From Phyto melanocephala (Eukaryota > Arthropoda > Insecta > Diptera > Rhinophoridae), in assembly GCA_941918925.1 (NCBI GenBank), contig OW799237.1:4321201-4385200 (forward strand): 64,000 nucleotides of DNA, written 5' to 3'. How positions within the stretch are numbered: position 1 is the stretch's first letter; each line of letters starts with the position of its first letter. Below the pieces are notes generated by a model. It was not told the origin of the DNA. It was given only the letters and a program-made list of their open reading frames with translations, and ran no database searches. Shown piece after piece: positions 46,751-56,551 of the stretch. A program made the translations under genes and the position numbers.

Positions 46751-47387
46751 ATGGTAAATATTTGTGGTAGAAAATTGCCATGGACTTACAATTAATATTT
46801 GCAAAAATACTTAACTTTTTTATTTCATTTACTTACAGAAATTTTTAATTATTGCTTTTGTTGCCTGCGCATATGCGGATGTTTCCGAATTGGGCTATAA
46901 CTACAAACAAAATGATATAGTCCCTCTAGCTGCTGCCCCTGCACCGCTAGAACCAGCATACGTTGCACCTGTTAAAGTAGCCCCTGCGCCAAAACCCGTC
47001 TTAGTTGAAACTTATGTGCCACCACCACAACCTAAAGCAGTTGCTGAAGTTGTCAACACCTACCTGCCACCACCACCACCTCAACCAGTTGCTGAAGTTG
47101 TCAACACCTACGTGCCACCACCACAACCTCAGCCAGTTGCTGAAGTTGTCAACACCTACGTGCCACCACCACAACCTCAACCAGTTGCTAAAATTGTCAA
47201 CACTTACGTGCCACCAGTTTCTGTTGCTCCACTTGTTCATGTACAACAGTCGATTAGCTCTTTTGTTCCTGCCTTAACAGAAACCGTTGCACAACCTATT
47301 GCTCCAGCTGAGGAAATCGAAGTAGTTCCTGCAGATGGTTACCGTTATAAGACTGTCCGCCGCGTGGTTTATAGAAAACGTAATTAG
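46751..47387 (+). CDS. Secreted GYR/YLP-motif protein (cuticle- or matrix-like)
   Basis: Two exons: ATG alone (46,751-46,753), intron 46,754-46,838 (GTAAAT ... TTACAG, 85 bp), exon two 46,839-47,387; total 183 residues. Exon two alone has no upstream ATG in frame, and joining gives MKFLIIAFVACAYA, a typical signal peptide, which fixes the start. A tiny first exon is common in insect cuticle-type genes. Residues 30-57 are Ala/Pro/Val-rich. Residues 59-122 are four 16-residue repeats (TYVPPPQPQPVAEVVN type) whose TYLPP/TYVPP match the YLP motif (Pfam family of fly proteins). The C-terminus (167-180) carries DGYRYKTVRRVVYR, the GYR motif. Function of both motifs is unknown; conserved tyrosines have led others to suggest kinase targets or cross-linking. 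Low-complexity, no Cys in the mature part. I infer an extracellular structural role. It is flanked by mobile elements and has no neighbouring gene in the window. Confidence 0.88.
47010..47220 (+). repeat. Four 48-bp coding repeats
   Basis: In-frame tandem units encoding TYxPPPxPxxVAEVVN; the second and third are nearly the same at DNA level. The open frames on both strands here are shadows of this repeat. Confidence 0.92.
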
Positions 47388-47461
47388 AAACCAAAACCAA
47401 AAAAATTTGTTAACTAATTTTTAAGATATAATTGTTAGAGAAAATGTTATGTTAGAGTTTA

Positions 47462-47467
47462 AATAAA
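47462..47467 (+). terminator. PolyA signal of the GYR/YLP gene
   Basis: AATAAA 75 bp after the stop codon; cleavage is expected about 10-30 bp downstream. Confidence 0.65.
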
Positions 47468-47556
47468 AAATAATGATAATTTATATATATATCCACCAAA
47501 TCTTTTTAGTTATCAAAAAACATTTGAAAAAAAAAATTGTATTATAGAGAAAGCTC

Positions 47557-47762
47557 AAGATATATTTATTCATCAGGTACTATTGATTCGTCAGCTGATT
47601 ATTTTTTTCAACACTTATTTTAAATTTCAGCTGTCAAAATGCATAAATAAAAAACAATTCTCTCTTTTCTAATTTATGTCAAATGTCAAACTTCATATAT
47701 AAAAAATATAACCAAAAAAATTCTCTCCGAACTGCAATTACCTGATGAATAAATATGCCTTG
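47557..47762. mobile_element. TIR MITE, ATATTTATTCATCAGGTA family, copy 2
   Basis: Ends AAGATATATTTATTCATCAG and the inverse CTGATGAATAAATATGCCTT; same interior words as 37,396-37,605. It lies only 90 bp after the polyA signal of the GYR/YLP gene. Confidence 0.85.
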
Positions 47763-47940
47763 GAGAAAACAAAAGATATATTTTCAAAAAAATTCTATGG
47801 ATTGTTAAATAAGTATTGTTGACCTTTTTTGTTGTTTATATATTTCGTGACAGATTTTTGTTTGGCTTCAGGTGATAAAAATTCTATTTTGTTGTTTTAT
47901 TTAAAAAAAAATATTTTAAATTTCTTTATTTATTTTACTC

Positions 47941-47975
47941 CAATATTTCGACCTACTTCGTAGATCATCATCAGG
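47941..47975 (-). other. Hammerhead-like hairpin motif of a retroelement 3' end
   Basis: Minus strand: CCTGATGA, T, stem GATCTAC-GAA-GTAGGTC, then GAAATATTGG. Same layout as 29,404-29,440, including the extra T. CUGAUGA and GAAA are both exact. Could be the end of a Penelope-like element; no ORF of one is present. Confidence 0.45.
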
Positions 47976-48024
47976 GATCTAATAAAATAAATTATACAAG
48001 GAAAACAATTGTCAAGTTTATATA

Positions 48025-48691
48025 TCTATATATAAAAATCAATGTGTGCTTGTATGTTTGTATGTTTATATGTTTGTATGTTTGTTTGTGCTTTATAGAC
48101 GGTTAAACGGCTGGACCGATTTCCTTGAAATTTTCACAGAATCTTTCTGTATGTCTGAAAGGAACTATAGGCTATACTTTGGTTTGAAATTGTAAGTGGG
48201 CGGGGTGTCAGGCCCTATTTAAGAATAAGTATTAAATATTATATATCACGAAAGTTAATGCAGCTAGAGTCTTCAAATTAAGTACGATAAACTTTGACAT
48301 CCACACGAACATTTGGGTAAAAAATGGGCGGACTTGCAATAGTAGACGTGGCCACATGAATTAAATACTAAAATTCGTATATTTGGCAAACGATATTGAT
48401 TAGAGTACTAAGATTTTGCAAAAGCAACTTTGATATTCAAATAAACATTTATGGAAAAAATTAGTGCATTACCAATAGTGGGCGTGGCACCTTCAATATG
48501 AATTAAATACTCAAATTCGTATATCTGAAAAACGATATCGATTAGAGTACTAAAATTTTGCAAAAGAAACTTTGATATTCAAATATACATTTATGAAAAA
48601 AATAGGTGCATTAACAATAGTGGGCGTGGCACCTGCCATATGAATTAAATACTAAAATTTTGGGTGGCGAAGCACACCGGGTATTAGCTAG
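48025..48691 (+). mobile_element. Complete non-autonomous Helitron
   Basis: Starts TCTATATATAAAAATC after an A, ends GGTGGCGAAGCACACCGGGT then ATTAGCTAG followed by T. This gives the 5'-TC, a 3' hairpin (GGTG...CACC) and 3'-CTAG inserted between A and T that define Helitrons. Interior is two and a half tandem units of about 150 bp each with GTGGGCGTGGCACCT, CGATATCGATTAGAGTACTA and TTTTGCAAAAG words. There is no Rep/helicase ORF. A truncated relative is at 52,731-53,155. Confidence 0.88.
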
Positions 48692-50379
48692 TATATCTAT
48701 AAATCCACAAAACAACAAAAATAGAAATTAGAAAAAAGAGGAAGAGAAGAAAAAATTTGTTTACATGTTTGGTTTTGTTAAGAGAGTATGCTCTCTTCTT
48801 CATGCATCAGGTTAGTTTCAGATTGTTAAACCGTCTCTGGGTAAAGGAGAGACCAGCTACACGCGACATCCCATATATCAGGAATCACGGATCCATGTCT
48901 GATGGTTTTTAAGATCATCAACATGTTTAACCTAACCTTGATTTTGTCTGCAAAATTTTTACACGACAAAAATAGCTAATTTTGGAGGTTCAACAACCTT
49001 TAAATTACTTAAGCTTGTATTGAGGCAAAATGCACTTTAACACTTAAAGAGCACTTTAATTGGTTTAAGTAAGCTTTAAAATTTCTTAAAAATACTTCAT
49101 TTATAACCATGATCATGGGCCAATATATTTTGAATTTTTCAAAAATTTCAAAACATTTTCCCAATTAAAGAAATTAAAAAAAAATGTCGATTAAAAATTT
49201 TTTTAAATAGTTTCTTAACTAAGTTTTTTTTTAAAAAATTTTTTATATGTCAAAAATTTAAGTAAAATTTTAAATTATACAAATTTTCAGTTCAAAGTAA
49301 TTTATAATAAACTTGCATTTATAGAAAACTAATGTAAAACAAATTAATTGTGTTAATATTTCGTTTTACTACTTGAGTTTTACCAGTATAATGTTCCAAA
49401 TTAAAGTTTTTCCTGCTTTAAGTGCTGTAAAGTTTTGGCCATAAAGACTTTGGATTTATGTTGACTTTTCACTATAAATTCAATTCAAGGATACTTGATA
49501 CTTTTAAGCAAGCGATTTGAAAACAATTGGTGTGTTTATTTTGACGTAAAAATACAGCAAATTCATACTCTTGCATATTCATACATACAGACATACACAC
49601 ACACACACTCAATAACCTACAGATATTTGTGCAGGTTTTGTAAACTTTACGTCTGTGTATTTATTTGTATGCGTATAACGGTAATTTTGACGCCATAGTA
49701 TATGACGCCATTTAATAGTTATTGTCGTTGTCATTATTTGTGCTGTTCACACTTCCACTGTTTTTATTGCTGTTATTGTGATTGTTGATGTTATTTAACT
49801 GTTACCGTTATGCATCAATTTATTGCTACTTAAAATGTTTAAACGCTTTTTGTGTTGCTAACATTATTTTTTTTTTACTTTAATTTTTTGCACACACATT
49901 TAAACGATTTGTTAACATTTCTATTTGATTTTATTATTGTTTTTTTGTATAGTTTTTCGGCACCTTTCCCTTTTATTACCTTAAAATTTCCTGTTAATTA
50001 CTAAATTGGCTTTTCAATCTGTGTTTTCTTCTCTCCGTAATTGCTGTGTGTTGACAAAATGGCGCCATTATGGTGTAAAGTCGGAAAATAGCTGAAATTT
50101 AGTAGTTTGTTTATGCAAAAAAGTACTGAAATTTATTCTTAGAGCAAAACGTTTGTCACAGAGATAAATTCAGTTCGAAAGTGAAATGAAATGAAAGGTT
50201 AAACGTAAAATAAAACGAGTCCAAATTTTTAAAATAAAATTGTTATAGACATTTCTATTTAAATATCGTTTCACATTAAATATCGTTTTTCCAAAAACGA
50301 CTGTGCTGCTTGTTTACATACTCGTTAAGGCAGACATGAGCCTTATCGCTAATTTGACGTTAAAAATATGGTTTAACTT
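48692..50379. other. AT-rich spacer
   Basis: No gene seen. At 48,795-48,950 a stretch begins with GGTTAG and ends with CTAACC; it may be an old retroelement 3' end, but nothing coding is recognisable. (CA)n-like CACACACACACTC at 49,593-49,609. Confidence 0.45.
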
Positions 50380-50800
50380 CCAGTTGATTTTCAGCCTATT
50401 AACCGATTACATGATGCAATTGATGGTCCGTTGACTCTTATTGTTGCACTAATTGGATCTAACATGTACGTAATCCAAGATATTTTCTAAAAATTTTCCA
50501 AGTATTAAACGTCAAGAGACCGAGTTGCTAACAGCGGCGTCGAATCGATGAATACGAGTTCTCTGTCACTCTCGCATCTACAGCGGTAATTACTTCTTTT
50601 GTGCTCGCAGTAAGGGCTCGATTTGGATAAATACTATCCAAAAGATTTAATTTGTACATTACCTGCTTAGATGGAGGAATATACTCATCGTAAACCAAAC
50701 GAAAAATTCCAAAAGTTTAGCAAATAGTACGCAAATTTTGGAGTTAAAATTTCAACGATTTTTAAACGTTGTTCTGATGTAAGTCTTTGCATGGTGATTT
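50380..50800 (-). mobile_element. Mariner-like transposase N-terminal fragment
   Basis: Minus strand: about 50,793-50,745 reads MQRLTSEQRLKIVEI, the DUF4817 start. About 50,600-50,390 reads ITAVDARVTENSYSSIRRRC, then CQQLGLLTFNTWKIFRKYLG, then IQLVQQ and STDHQL. These match the second DNA-binding part and linker of a mariner transposase. The catalytic part is absent, and stops and shifts are present. No inverted repeats found. Confidence 0.75.
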
Positions 50801-51470
50801 GCCAAAGTATATTGAAAAAAAATTCTTGATCACAAAAAAATCTGCTAAAAAAACTAGTGATTTTCTCAACAACTTTTTTGTACAAAATAATTTTCAAATG
50901 ACAGCTTGAATTTAGGTAGCGATACGTAGATAAATATCGATTTAATTTACTATCTACCGAATTTTTCATAATGCACTTAAAATTACCAAACGAAATCACA
51001 ACATAAATATACTTTTTTGTTAAAACTACATTTCTCTCTATAAAATAATCTGATGTTTTTTTTTTTATTGTTAACATTTATGGCATATTGACTGCAAATT
51101 GACAATATCGTGATAATTATATCTGGATACTTACACTGGACAAACTTTCTCTGCACACACTCACACACACAATACACACATAAATAGCGTCAACATAATG
51201 ATGCACATGAAAAAGTTCACATGCGGACAGAGAGAAGGAGAGAGGAGGAGGTGCCCGGCAGTGTCGCCATGTAAACAGATTTATCTGATTTTTTTTTTAC
51301 TTTACTAAAGGATCTTCAAAAAATGTTAACCTAAAAAAAATTACAAATATATTTTTTAGTTTTTTTATATTTTGTTGTGTATTTGCAATTAAATTTTTTA
51401 ACAAAATATAATTTGTAATTTTTTTAATAAAAAATTTTTCCTCCTCAAATAAATTGTTTTTTGTAATATA
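50801..51470. other. AT-rich spacer
   Basis: No gene recognised. CACACACTCACACACACA near 51,155-51,180. Confidence 0.5.
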
Positions 51471-51906
51471 ATACTACATTTACACCTACACAAAATCTAG
51501 TACTTAAGGGATTTTGAGCGAAATCTACCAGATTTCCCATACAAAATGAAATCTACTTCGCAAAGCAAATCTACTTAAAATCTAGTACTACTTCGTGATG
51601 CAGTTGTGATCTTTATTAAATTGTAATAAAATATACTACGCTGCATAAAGAAAAATTCCGTCATAATATATAAGGTGGTTGCAATTGCACAAGTACTTTA
51701 TTGTTTACATTTTTTTTTTATTTGGAGTTTGAATTTTGGAGAAGTAGATCATAGAGAGTCTCTCAGACCACCTTGTAAATAAGTATATTGTTTTGAAAAC
51801 GAAATCTTGCAAAATGTCAAAAAAAAAGTGGTATAAACGGTTCAGATTTTAATAAAGATTTTAAATCAAATCTACTAGATTTCTCTTAGGTGTAAATGTA
51901 GTATTA
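51471..51906. mobile_element. TIR element (about 435 bp)
   Basis: Ends ATACTACATTTACACCTA and the inverse TAGGTGTAAATGTAGTAT; the similarity continues into AAATCTAGTA / TACTAGATTT. Repeated AAATCTAC words follow inside (about 51,515-51,590). No ORF. A pair of CAGTGTCGCCATGT and ATGGCAGCACTG words (51,260 and 51,932) lies outside but I could not find a target duplication for it. Confidence 0.75.
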
Positions 51907-52091
51907 TGAAATTTTTCCATATAAAATATGGCAGCACTGTTGCTCAAAAATAAGTATAAAACTTATAAAAATTGCAATTATGGCACTTGCAAACGTACAT
52001 GTATAGTATGCCCGTGCTTATATATTTATGTGTGTAAATTAGGGGGAATCCCATAATGTTTTAATTTTTCTCCATCATTGGATATTTTAAA

Positions 52092-52213
52092 CAGGGGCCA
52101 AATTACGGCATTCGAACGGGATCGAAATTTGAAAATTCTTATTAGAATCTCTATACCTAAAGTACAGCAAACTCAATCGTTCGAGTAAAATGAATGCCGT
52201 AATCAGATCTCTG
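52092..52213. mobile_element. Palindromic MITE
   Basis: CAGGGGCCAAATTACGGC at the left and TGCCGTAATCAGATCTCTG at the right; core ATTCTTATTAGAATCTCTAT almost equals that at 41,129. Confidence 0.85.
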
Positions 52214-52673
52214 CTTTTTTTTATATATTTTTTTTTAATAAATTAAATCAATTCTAAAACGAATAAAAAGTCAGCGTTTAATTTTTTGTAAATTAAAAAT
52301 AATATATAAGACTTGGGAGATGAAGTTTTTCGGTTTGTAATGTTGAAGTTGATGTAAAATATTGAATGAAGGTCGTTGCAGTAATAGTTTTTAATAACTC
52401 TACTACTTTTACTATTTTCTGACACAATTGAATAGTTTTCTTTATTTTATAAAATTTTAATTTTATTTTTTCTTTATCTTTGTGTAACCAAATCGAATTT
52501 GATTTATCAACTCAAAATTATTTCAAGCAATCACAATAACCTAATAGTTGAAAACATTTTAATCAAACTTTCCTAAAAAATTCACAATTTTTCTTTCTTC
52601 TACTCAGATGATATTAAACAACAAATTACGCAGAAAAAAAATTAATATGAATTTGATTTACGAAATTCATATT
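52214..52673. other. AT-rich spacer
   Basis: No gene or element seen. Confidence 0.5.
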
Positions 52674-52730
52674 AGCGGAAATCACCCTTCGTTGCAAACG
52701 TGATGCAAATGTTGCAGATCTTGCAAGTCT
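52674..52730 (+). repeat. Left TIR, outer part
   Basis: About 50 of 57 positions match the inverse of 56,603-56,660 by eye. Contains several TTGCA/TGCAA words (GTTGCAAACG, GATGCAAATG, GTTGCAGATCTTGCAAG) that may be transposase-binding repeats. Confidence 0.88.
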
Positions 52731-53155
52731 TTTATAAAAATCAATGTGTGTTTGTATGTCTTCACAATTTTCACAGAATCTTTCTGTATGTCTGGAAGGG
52801 ACTATAGGCTATACTTTGGTTTGAAATTGTAAGTGGGCGGGGTGCCACGCCCTTTAAAGAATAAGTATTAAATATTGTATATCACGAAAGTTAATGCAGC
52901 TAGAGTCTCCAAATTAAGTACGGTAAACTTTGACATCCACACGAACATTTGGGTAAAAAATGGGCGGACTTGCGATAGTAGCCGTGGCCACATGAATTAA
53001 ATACTAAAATTCGTATATTTGGAAAACGATATCGATTAGAGTAGTAAAATTTTGCAAGAGCAACTTGACCCCCAAATGAACATTTAGGCAAGAAATAGGT
53101 GCATTAACAATAGTGGGCGTGGCACCTGCCATATGAATTAAATACTAAATAGTAT
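52731..53155 (+). mobile_element. Truncated Helitron-type insertion in the left TIR
   Basis: TTTATAAAAATCAATGTGTG, GAATCTTTCTGTATGTCTG, GGCTATACTTTGG, GGGCGGACTTGCGATAGTAG and CGATATCGATTAGAGTA match the Helitron at 48,025-48,691 in order. The 5' TC start, a segment near the 5' end and the 3' CTAG end are missing. The next 130 bp (53,156-53,287) has no partner. Confidence 0.8.
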
Positions 53156-53287
53156 ATTCTAGATAGTATATTCTATTGCAAACGTTGCTTTTAAAAATGT
53201 CAAACCGTTGTTAGTATTGGAAATAAGTGCTTGTGTGGGAAATGTAATTTTAGTGTACATTGTTTTTGTGATGTTGCAAACTTAAGA

Positions 53288-53333
53288 ATATATATCGCTC
53301 ATTTGCTGCAAGAACGGCATAACTCAAAATTTG
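53288..53333 (+). repeat. Left TIR, inner part
   Basis: ATCGCTCATTTGCTGCAAGA followed by ACGGCATAACTCAAAATTTG is the inverse of 56,552-56,597 with few differences. Confidence 0.88.
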
Positions 53334-53947
53334 CTTTTTTTGAGTTAATAATAAAGAAATATTGGCAATATGATGTTCTATCTTGTGTAAAATACTCATT
53401 TTGATATCTTGTATACAGAACGGGTGAGACGAGTATATGCCGTTATTTCTTTTCCTATGTTTCGCTCTTCTTTTACTCACAATAACGACACATCGTTAGT
53501 TACGCCACAGTCATTAAGGTGTGAACATCGTTTTGTTTTCGAAAAGAGCGACATAATTTGCGTTGTGCCTATATAAGTGGAAAGGTAAAATGTGTTTTAT
53601 GTAGTAAAAATTCTTATGTACTGGCATATTTTGTGTTGTGACTGTTTTGTTGAAAAAATTCGTCTAATTATAACTAGCTATAACACAAAATATGCCATTA
53701 TTGTTGGAAAAATGCTTATCATAAACTAAATTATTTTTACTTATGACGTTATTGTTACTAAAAAATATATTGATAAGAAGTCTGCATTTTAAACTATCAA
53801 ACAATGTGTCATTATTGACGATAAATTTTTTGACGTTAAATCTAAAATTATCGCAATAATTCAAAATAAGTCCTTATTGCTAGAAAAAAAACATTTATTC
53901 AAAATAATAATACAAACGTAAAACTTTAAGTTTTTAGCCTTTTTAAA

Positions 53948-55945
53948 ATGTCTGACCGGCGCATATCAGCATCTAGCTCTTCAACATTTTTCGAAGACTT
54001 TGACGATTCTGTTGCAGATGTGACATACTGCCAAAGTTCTCCGGATGATAACGATAGCAATCACAGCAGTGAAAAAATATTTTCAGAACTCGAAGCTACA
54101 CACTCTAATCCAGCCACTGACAACAATATTTCTCAACTAGATGCAGCGACTTCAAGTTCTACGCTCTGTGATGCACTACCTAGCACTTCAAATACAGCAA
54201 GCTCTTCGTTACTTTTGATAAGCCCATTAAGAAAAGGTAAAAAAAGATCAAAACAGACAGAAAAGTGGAAAAACAACAGTATTAAAAAAAAGAGAAATAG
54301 CGGACAAGAATACGAAATGCGCACAAAGAACAAAAAAATAAGACCTGCAAGACAAATGAAAGCGACATGTGCTGAAAATTGTAGGTATGAATGTTTCATA
54401 AATTTTAGCGAGGAGGATAGACAGCTATTGTTTGCATTATATTGGTCTCTTGGAGATATTGAAAAGCAACGACAATTTATTGACAAATCTATGGAATTTG
54501 TCGAGCCGACATACCGCTACGTGCGTATTGGAGGTATAAGAGGTCCTCGTCATAACAACAATGCCTTCTTTTTTAAGAAAGGTGAGGGTTTAGTACGTGT
54601 TTGTAAACTTTTTTTTAAAAACACTCTGGATATCTCCGATCGTGTAATTAGAACAGTATTGGAGAAACGTGAAAAGCTGGCTAATCAAATATTGGAATGT
54701 GACCAAAGGGGGAAACATGGTAAACAAAAAAAAATTGATCCAGATGTAAAAGCAGGTGTAAAGGAATTTATAGAAAAAATACCGAAAATAGAAAGCCATT
54801 ACACACGAGCAAACACATCTAGAACATTTATAGAAGGAAGTAAAACCATATCAAGTATTTATAGGGACTACGTTGGTGCGTGCAAGGAACAAAATAAGCC
54901 GTTTTGCATTTTCACTTCATTTTACAGAATTTTCACGGAAGATTTCAATATCTCGTTTTTCTCTCCGAAAAAAGATTTGTGTGAACAATGTACAGTATAT
55001 GAAAACATGGATGAAGCAGAGAAAATAAATGCGATAGAACTTTATGAACAGCACTTACATGAAAAAAAATTATCAAGAGAGGAGAAAAATAAAGACAAAG
55101 AGAATACAAACGCATTTGTTGCAGTCTATGACTTACAAGCAGTCATGCAGTTACCGAAAGGCAATGTTTCTGCATTTTATTATAAATCAAAAGTAAATGC
55201 TTTTAACTTCACCATGTATGATATTAAAACAAACCAGTGCCAATGCTTTGTTTGGGATGAAGCCAATGGCCACCGCGGAGTAAATGAATTAGGTACATGC
55301 GTACTTCAATATATCCGAAATTTGTCAAGTACTGATAACGCTGAAATAATATTTTATTCGGACAATTGTGCTGGACAGCAAAAAAATAAATTTATGCTTG
55401 CGATGTACATTTACGCCGTTCGTTACTTGGGTATAAAATCTATTACCCATAAGTATCTAATAAAAGGCCATACACAAAACGAAGGCGATTCAGCACACTC
55501 CCTGATTGAAAGAGAAGCAAAACGATTGTTAAAAAGTGGCCCTATTTACACTACAGAGTCATATGTGTCTATTATTCGATCGGCAAGAAAGAGGGGGGAT
55601 CCATTCAATGTGCATGAACTTTGTTTTGAGGACTTTTATGATTTAAAAAGACTAGCAAATGACATCGGCCCTTTAAATATGAGCGAGATAAAACTATCAC
55701 AAGTAAAAATTATTAAAGTTGAGAAAAAATCACCAAACTCCGTTTTTTATAAAATGTCTTACGCTGATGATGAATTCAAGGAGGCGACTGTTATTAAAAA
55801 AAAGAAGCAAGCAACATCTATTATTTTAAATAAAGCTTTTAATAGCAAACCAAGCATTCCCAAAACTAAAAAAGACGACATAGAAGATTTGATTAAAAAG
55901 AATCTCATTCCACGTTTTTACAAACAATTTTATGATAATTTATAA
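53948..55945 (+). CDS. Intact transposase-like protein, unclassified arthropod family (possibly Sola-like)
   Basis: 665 residues, one exon, no interruption. Residues 1-92 are Ser/Asp/Asn-rich and acidic. Residues 94-135 are Lys/Arg-rich (PLRKGKKRSK, SIKKKRNSG, RTKNKKIRPAR), a likely nuclear signal. C141, C145 and C149 plus CEQC at 345-348 may bind metal. FYYKSKVNAFNF, ITHKYLIKGHTQNEGD and SLIERE are blocks I recognise from a multi-copy 'uncharacterised' arthropod family. A DDE-type RNase H fold is likely: D395 (VAVYDLQ), D472 (FYSDNCAGQQKN) and E512 or D514 (HTQNEGD), spaced 77 and about 40 residues. The role is inferred to be cutting and joining of the ends of its own element. The ATG at 53,948 is the first in the frame; AATAAA sites follow at about 56,264. 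Position between matched inverted repeats supports a transposase. The superfamily name is a guess; domestication cannot be excluded. Confidence 0.85.
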   Translation: MSDRRISASSSSTFFEDFDDSVADVTYCQSSPDDNDSNHSSEKIFSELEATHSNPATDNNISQLDAATSSSTLCDALPSTSNTASSSLLLISPLRKGKKRSKQTEKWKNNSIKKKRNSGQEYEMRTKNKKIRPARQMKATCAENCRYECFINFSEEDRQLLFALYWSLGDIEKQRQFIDKSMEFVEPTYRYVRIGGIRGPRHNNNAFFFKKGEGLVRVCKLFFKNTLDISDRVIRTVLEKREKLANQILECDQRGKHGKQKKIDPDVKAGVKEFIEKIPKIESHYTRANTSRTFIEGSKTISSIYRDYVGACKEQNKPFCIFTSFYRIFTEDFNISFFSPKKDLCEQCTVYENMDEAEKINAIELYEQHLHEKKLSREEKNKDKENTNAFVAVYDLQAVMQLPKGNVSAFYYKSKVNAFNFTMYDIKTNQCQCFVWDEANGHRGVNELGTCVLQYIRNLSSTDNAEIIFYSDNCAGQQKNKFMLAMYIYAVRYLGIKSITHKYLIKGHTQNEGDSAHSLIEREAKRLLKSGPIYTTESYVSIIRSARKRGDPFNVHELCFEDFYDLKRLANDIGPLNMSEIKLSQVKIIKVEKKSPNSVFYKMSYADDEFKEATVIKKKKQATSIILNKAFNSKPSIPKTKKDDIEDLIKKNLIPRFYKQFYDNL

Positions 55946-56120
55946 GCATTTTTTCATGTTATCAAAAAGACTGAATTGGTTTTTTATGTTTACTTACTTG
56001 AAGAAAAATAATTTTTCAATATAATTTAAAATAATATTTCAATATAATTTAATTTTAACTTTAAACATTTTTAATTGAAATGAATTGTTTTTATGTTTTC
56101 TTATATTTTTTTAGTTTATA

Positions 56121-56253
56121 ACACTCAATTTATATGATGAATTTTATGACGTCCAATTTTCCTAATTCTCTTTTGAAGTTGCAACCAAAAACTACTCAAA
56201 TTCATACGATGGTTTTTTTGGACGTCATAAAATTCATCATGTAAATTGGGTGT
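56121..56253. repeat. Foldback downstream of the transposase gene
   Basis: ACACTCAATTTATATGATGA with TTTTATGACGTCCAA and their inverse at 56,217-56,253 form arms of about 37 bp around a ~55 bp loop. Either a nested MITE or a structural part of the transposon's 3' region. Confidence 0.85.
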
Positions 56254-56551
56254 AAGACTTTTAAATAAAAGACTTAAATAAAAAATAAAAAGTTTTTTTT
56301 TGCATTAAGAACGACACATTTTAGTTACTACACTACTATCAATGAACTTTAGCAGCAATAACGTCATAACTCAAAGTATAAACAATTTTCCATCTAAAAA
56401 CAATTATTAAAAGTTTATTATTTTACTTTTTTCTATACGGATATATTAAATATAAGTTGATTTATAAGATGATATCAAAATATTTATATTTGTTTATTTT
56501 TCTTCAGAGCTATAGCCAATTGAACACTTAAAACGTACTTATCTCAAAATC

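Noticed and set aside
47001..47277. Long frames on both strands over the GYR/YLP gene
   Set aside because: Shadows of the 48-bp coding repeat; the sense frame has the signal peptide and motifs.
48795..48950. SINE or retrotransposon 3' end bounded by GGTTAG and CTAACC
   Set aside because: Only six-base ends and no coding or tRNA-like part could be read.
51260..51945. hAT-like element bounded by CAGTGTCGCCAT and ATGGCAGCACTG
   Set aside because: The end words are short and mismatched, and the flanking 8 bp do not agree.
54133..54799. Minus-strand ORFs inside the transposase gene
   Set aside because: Shadows of the 665-codon frame, which has recognisable conserved blocks.
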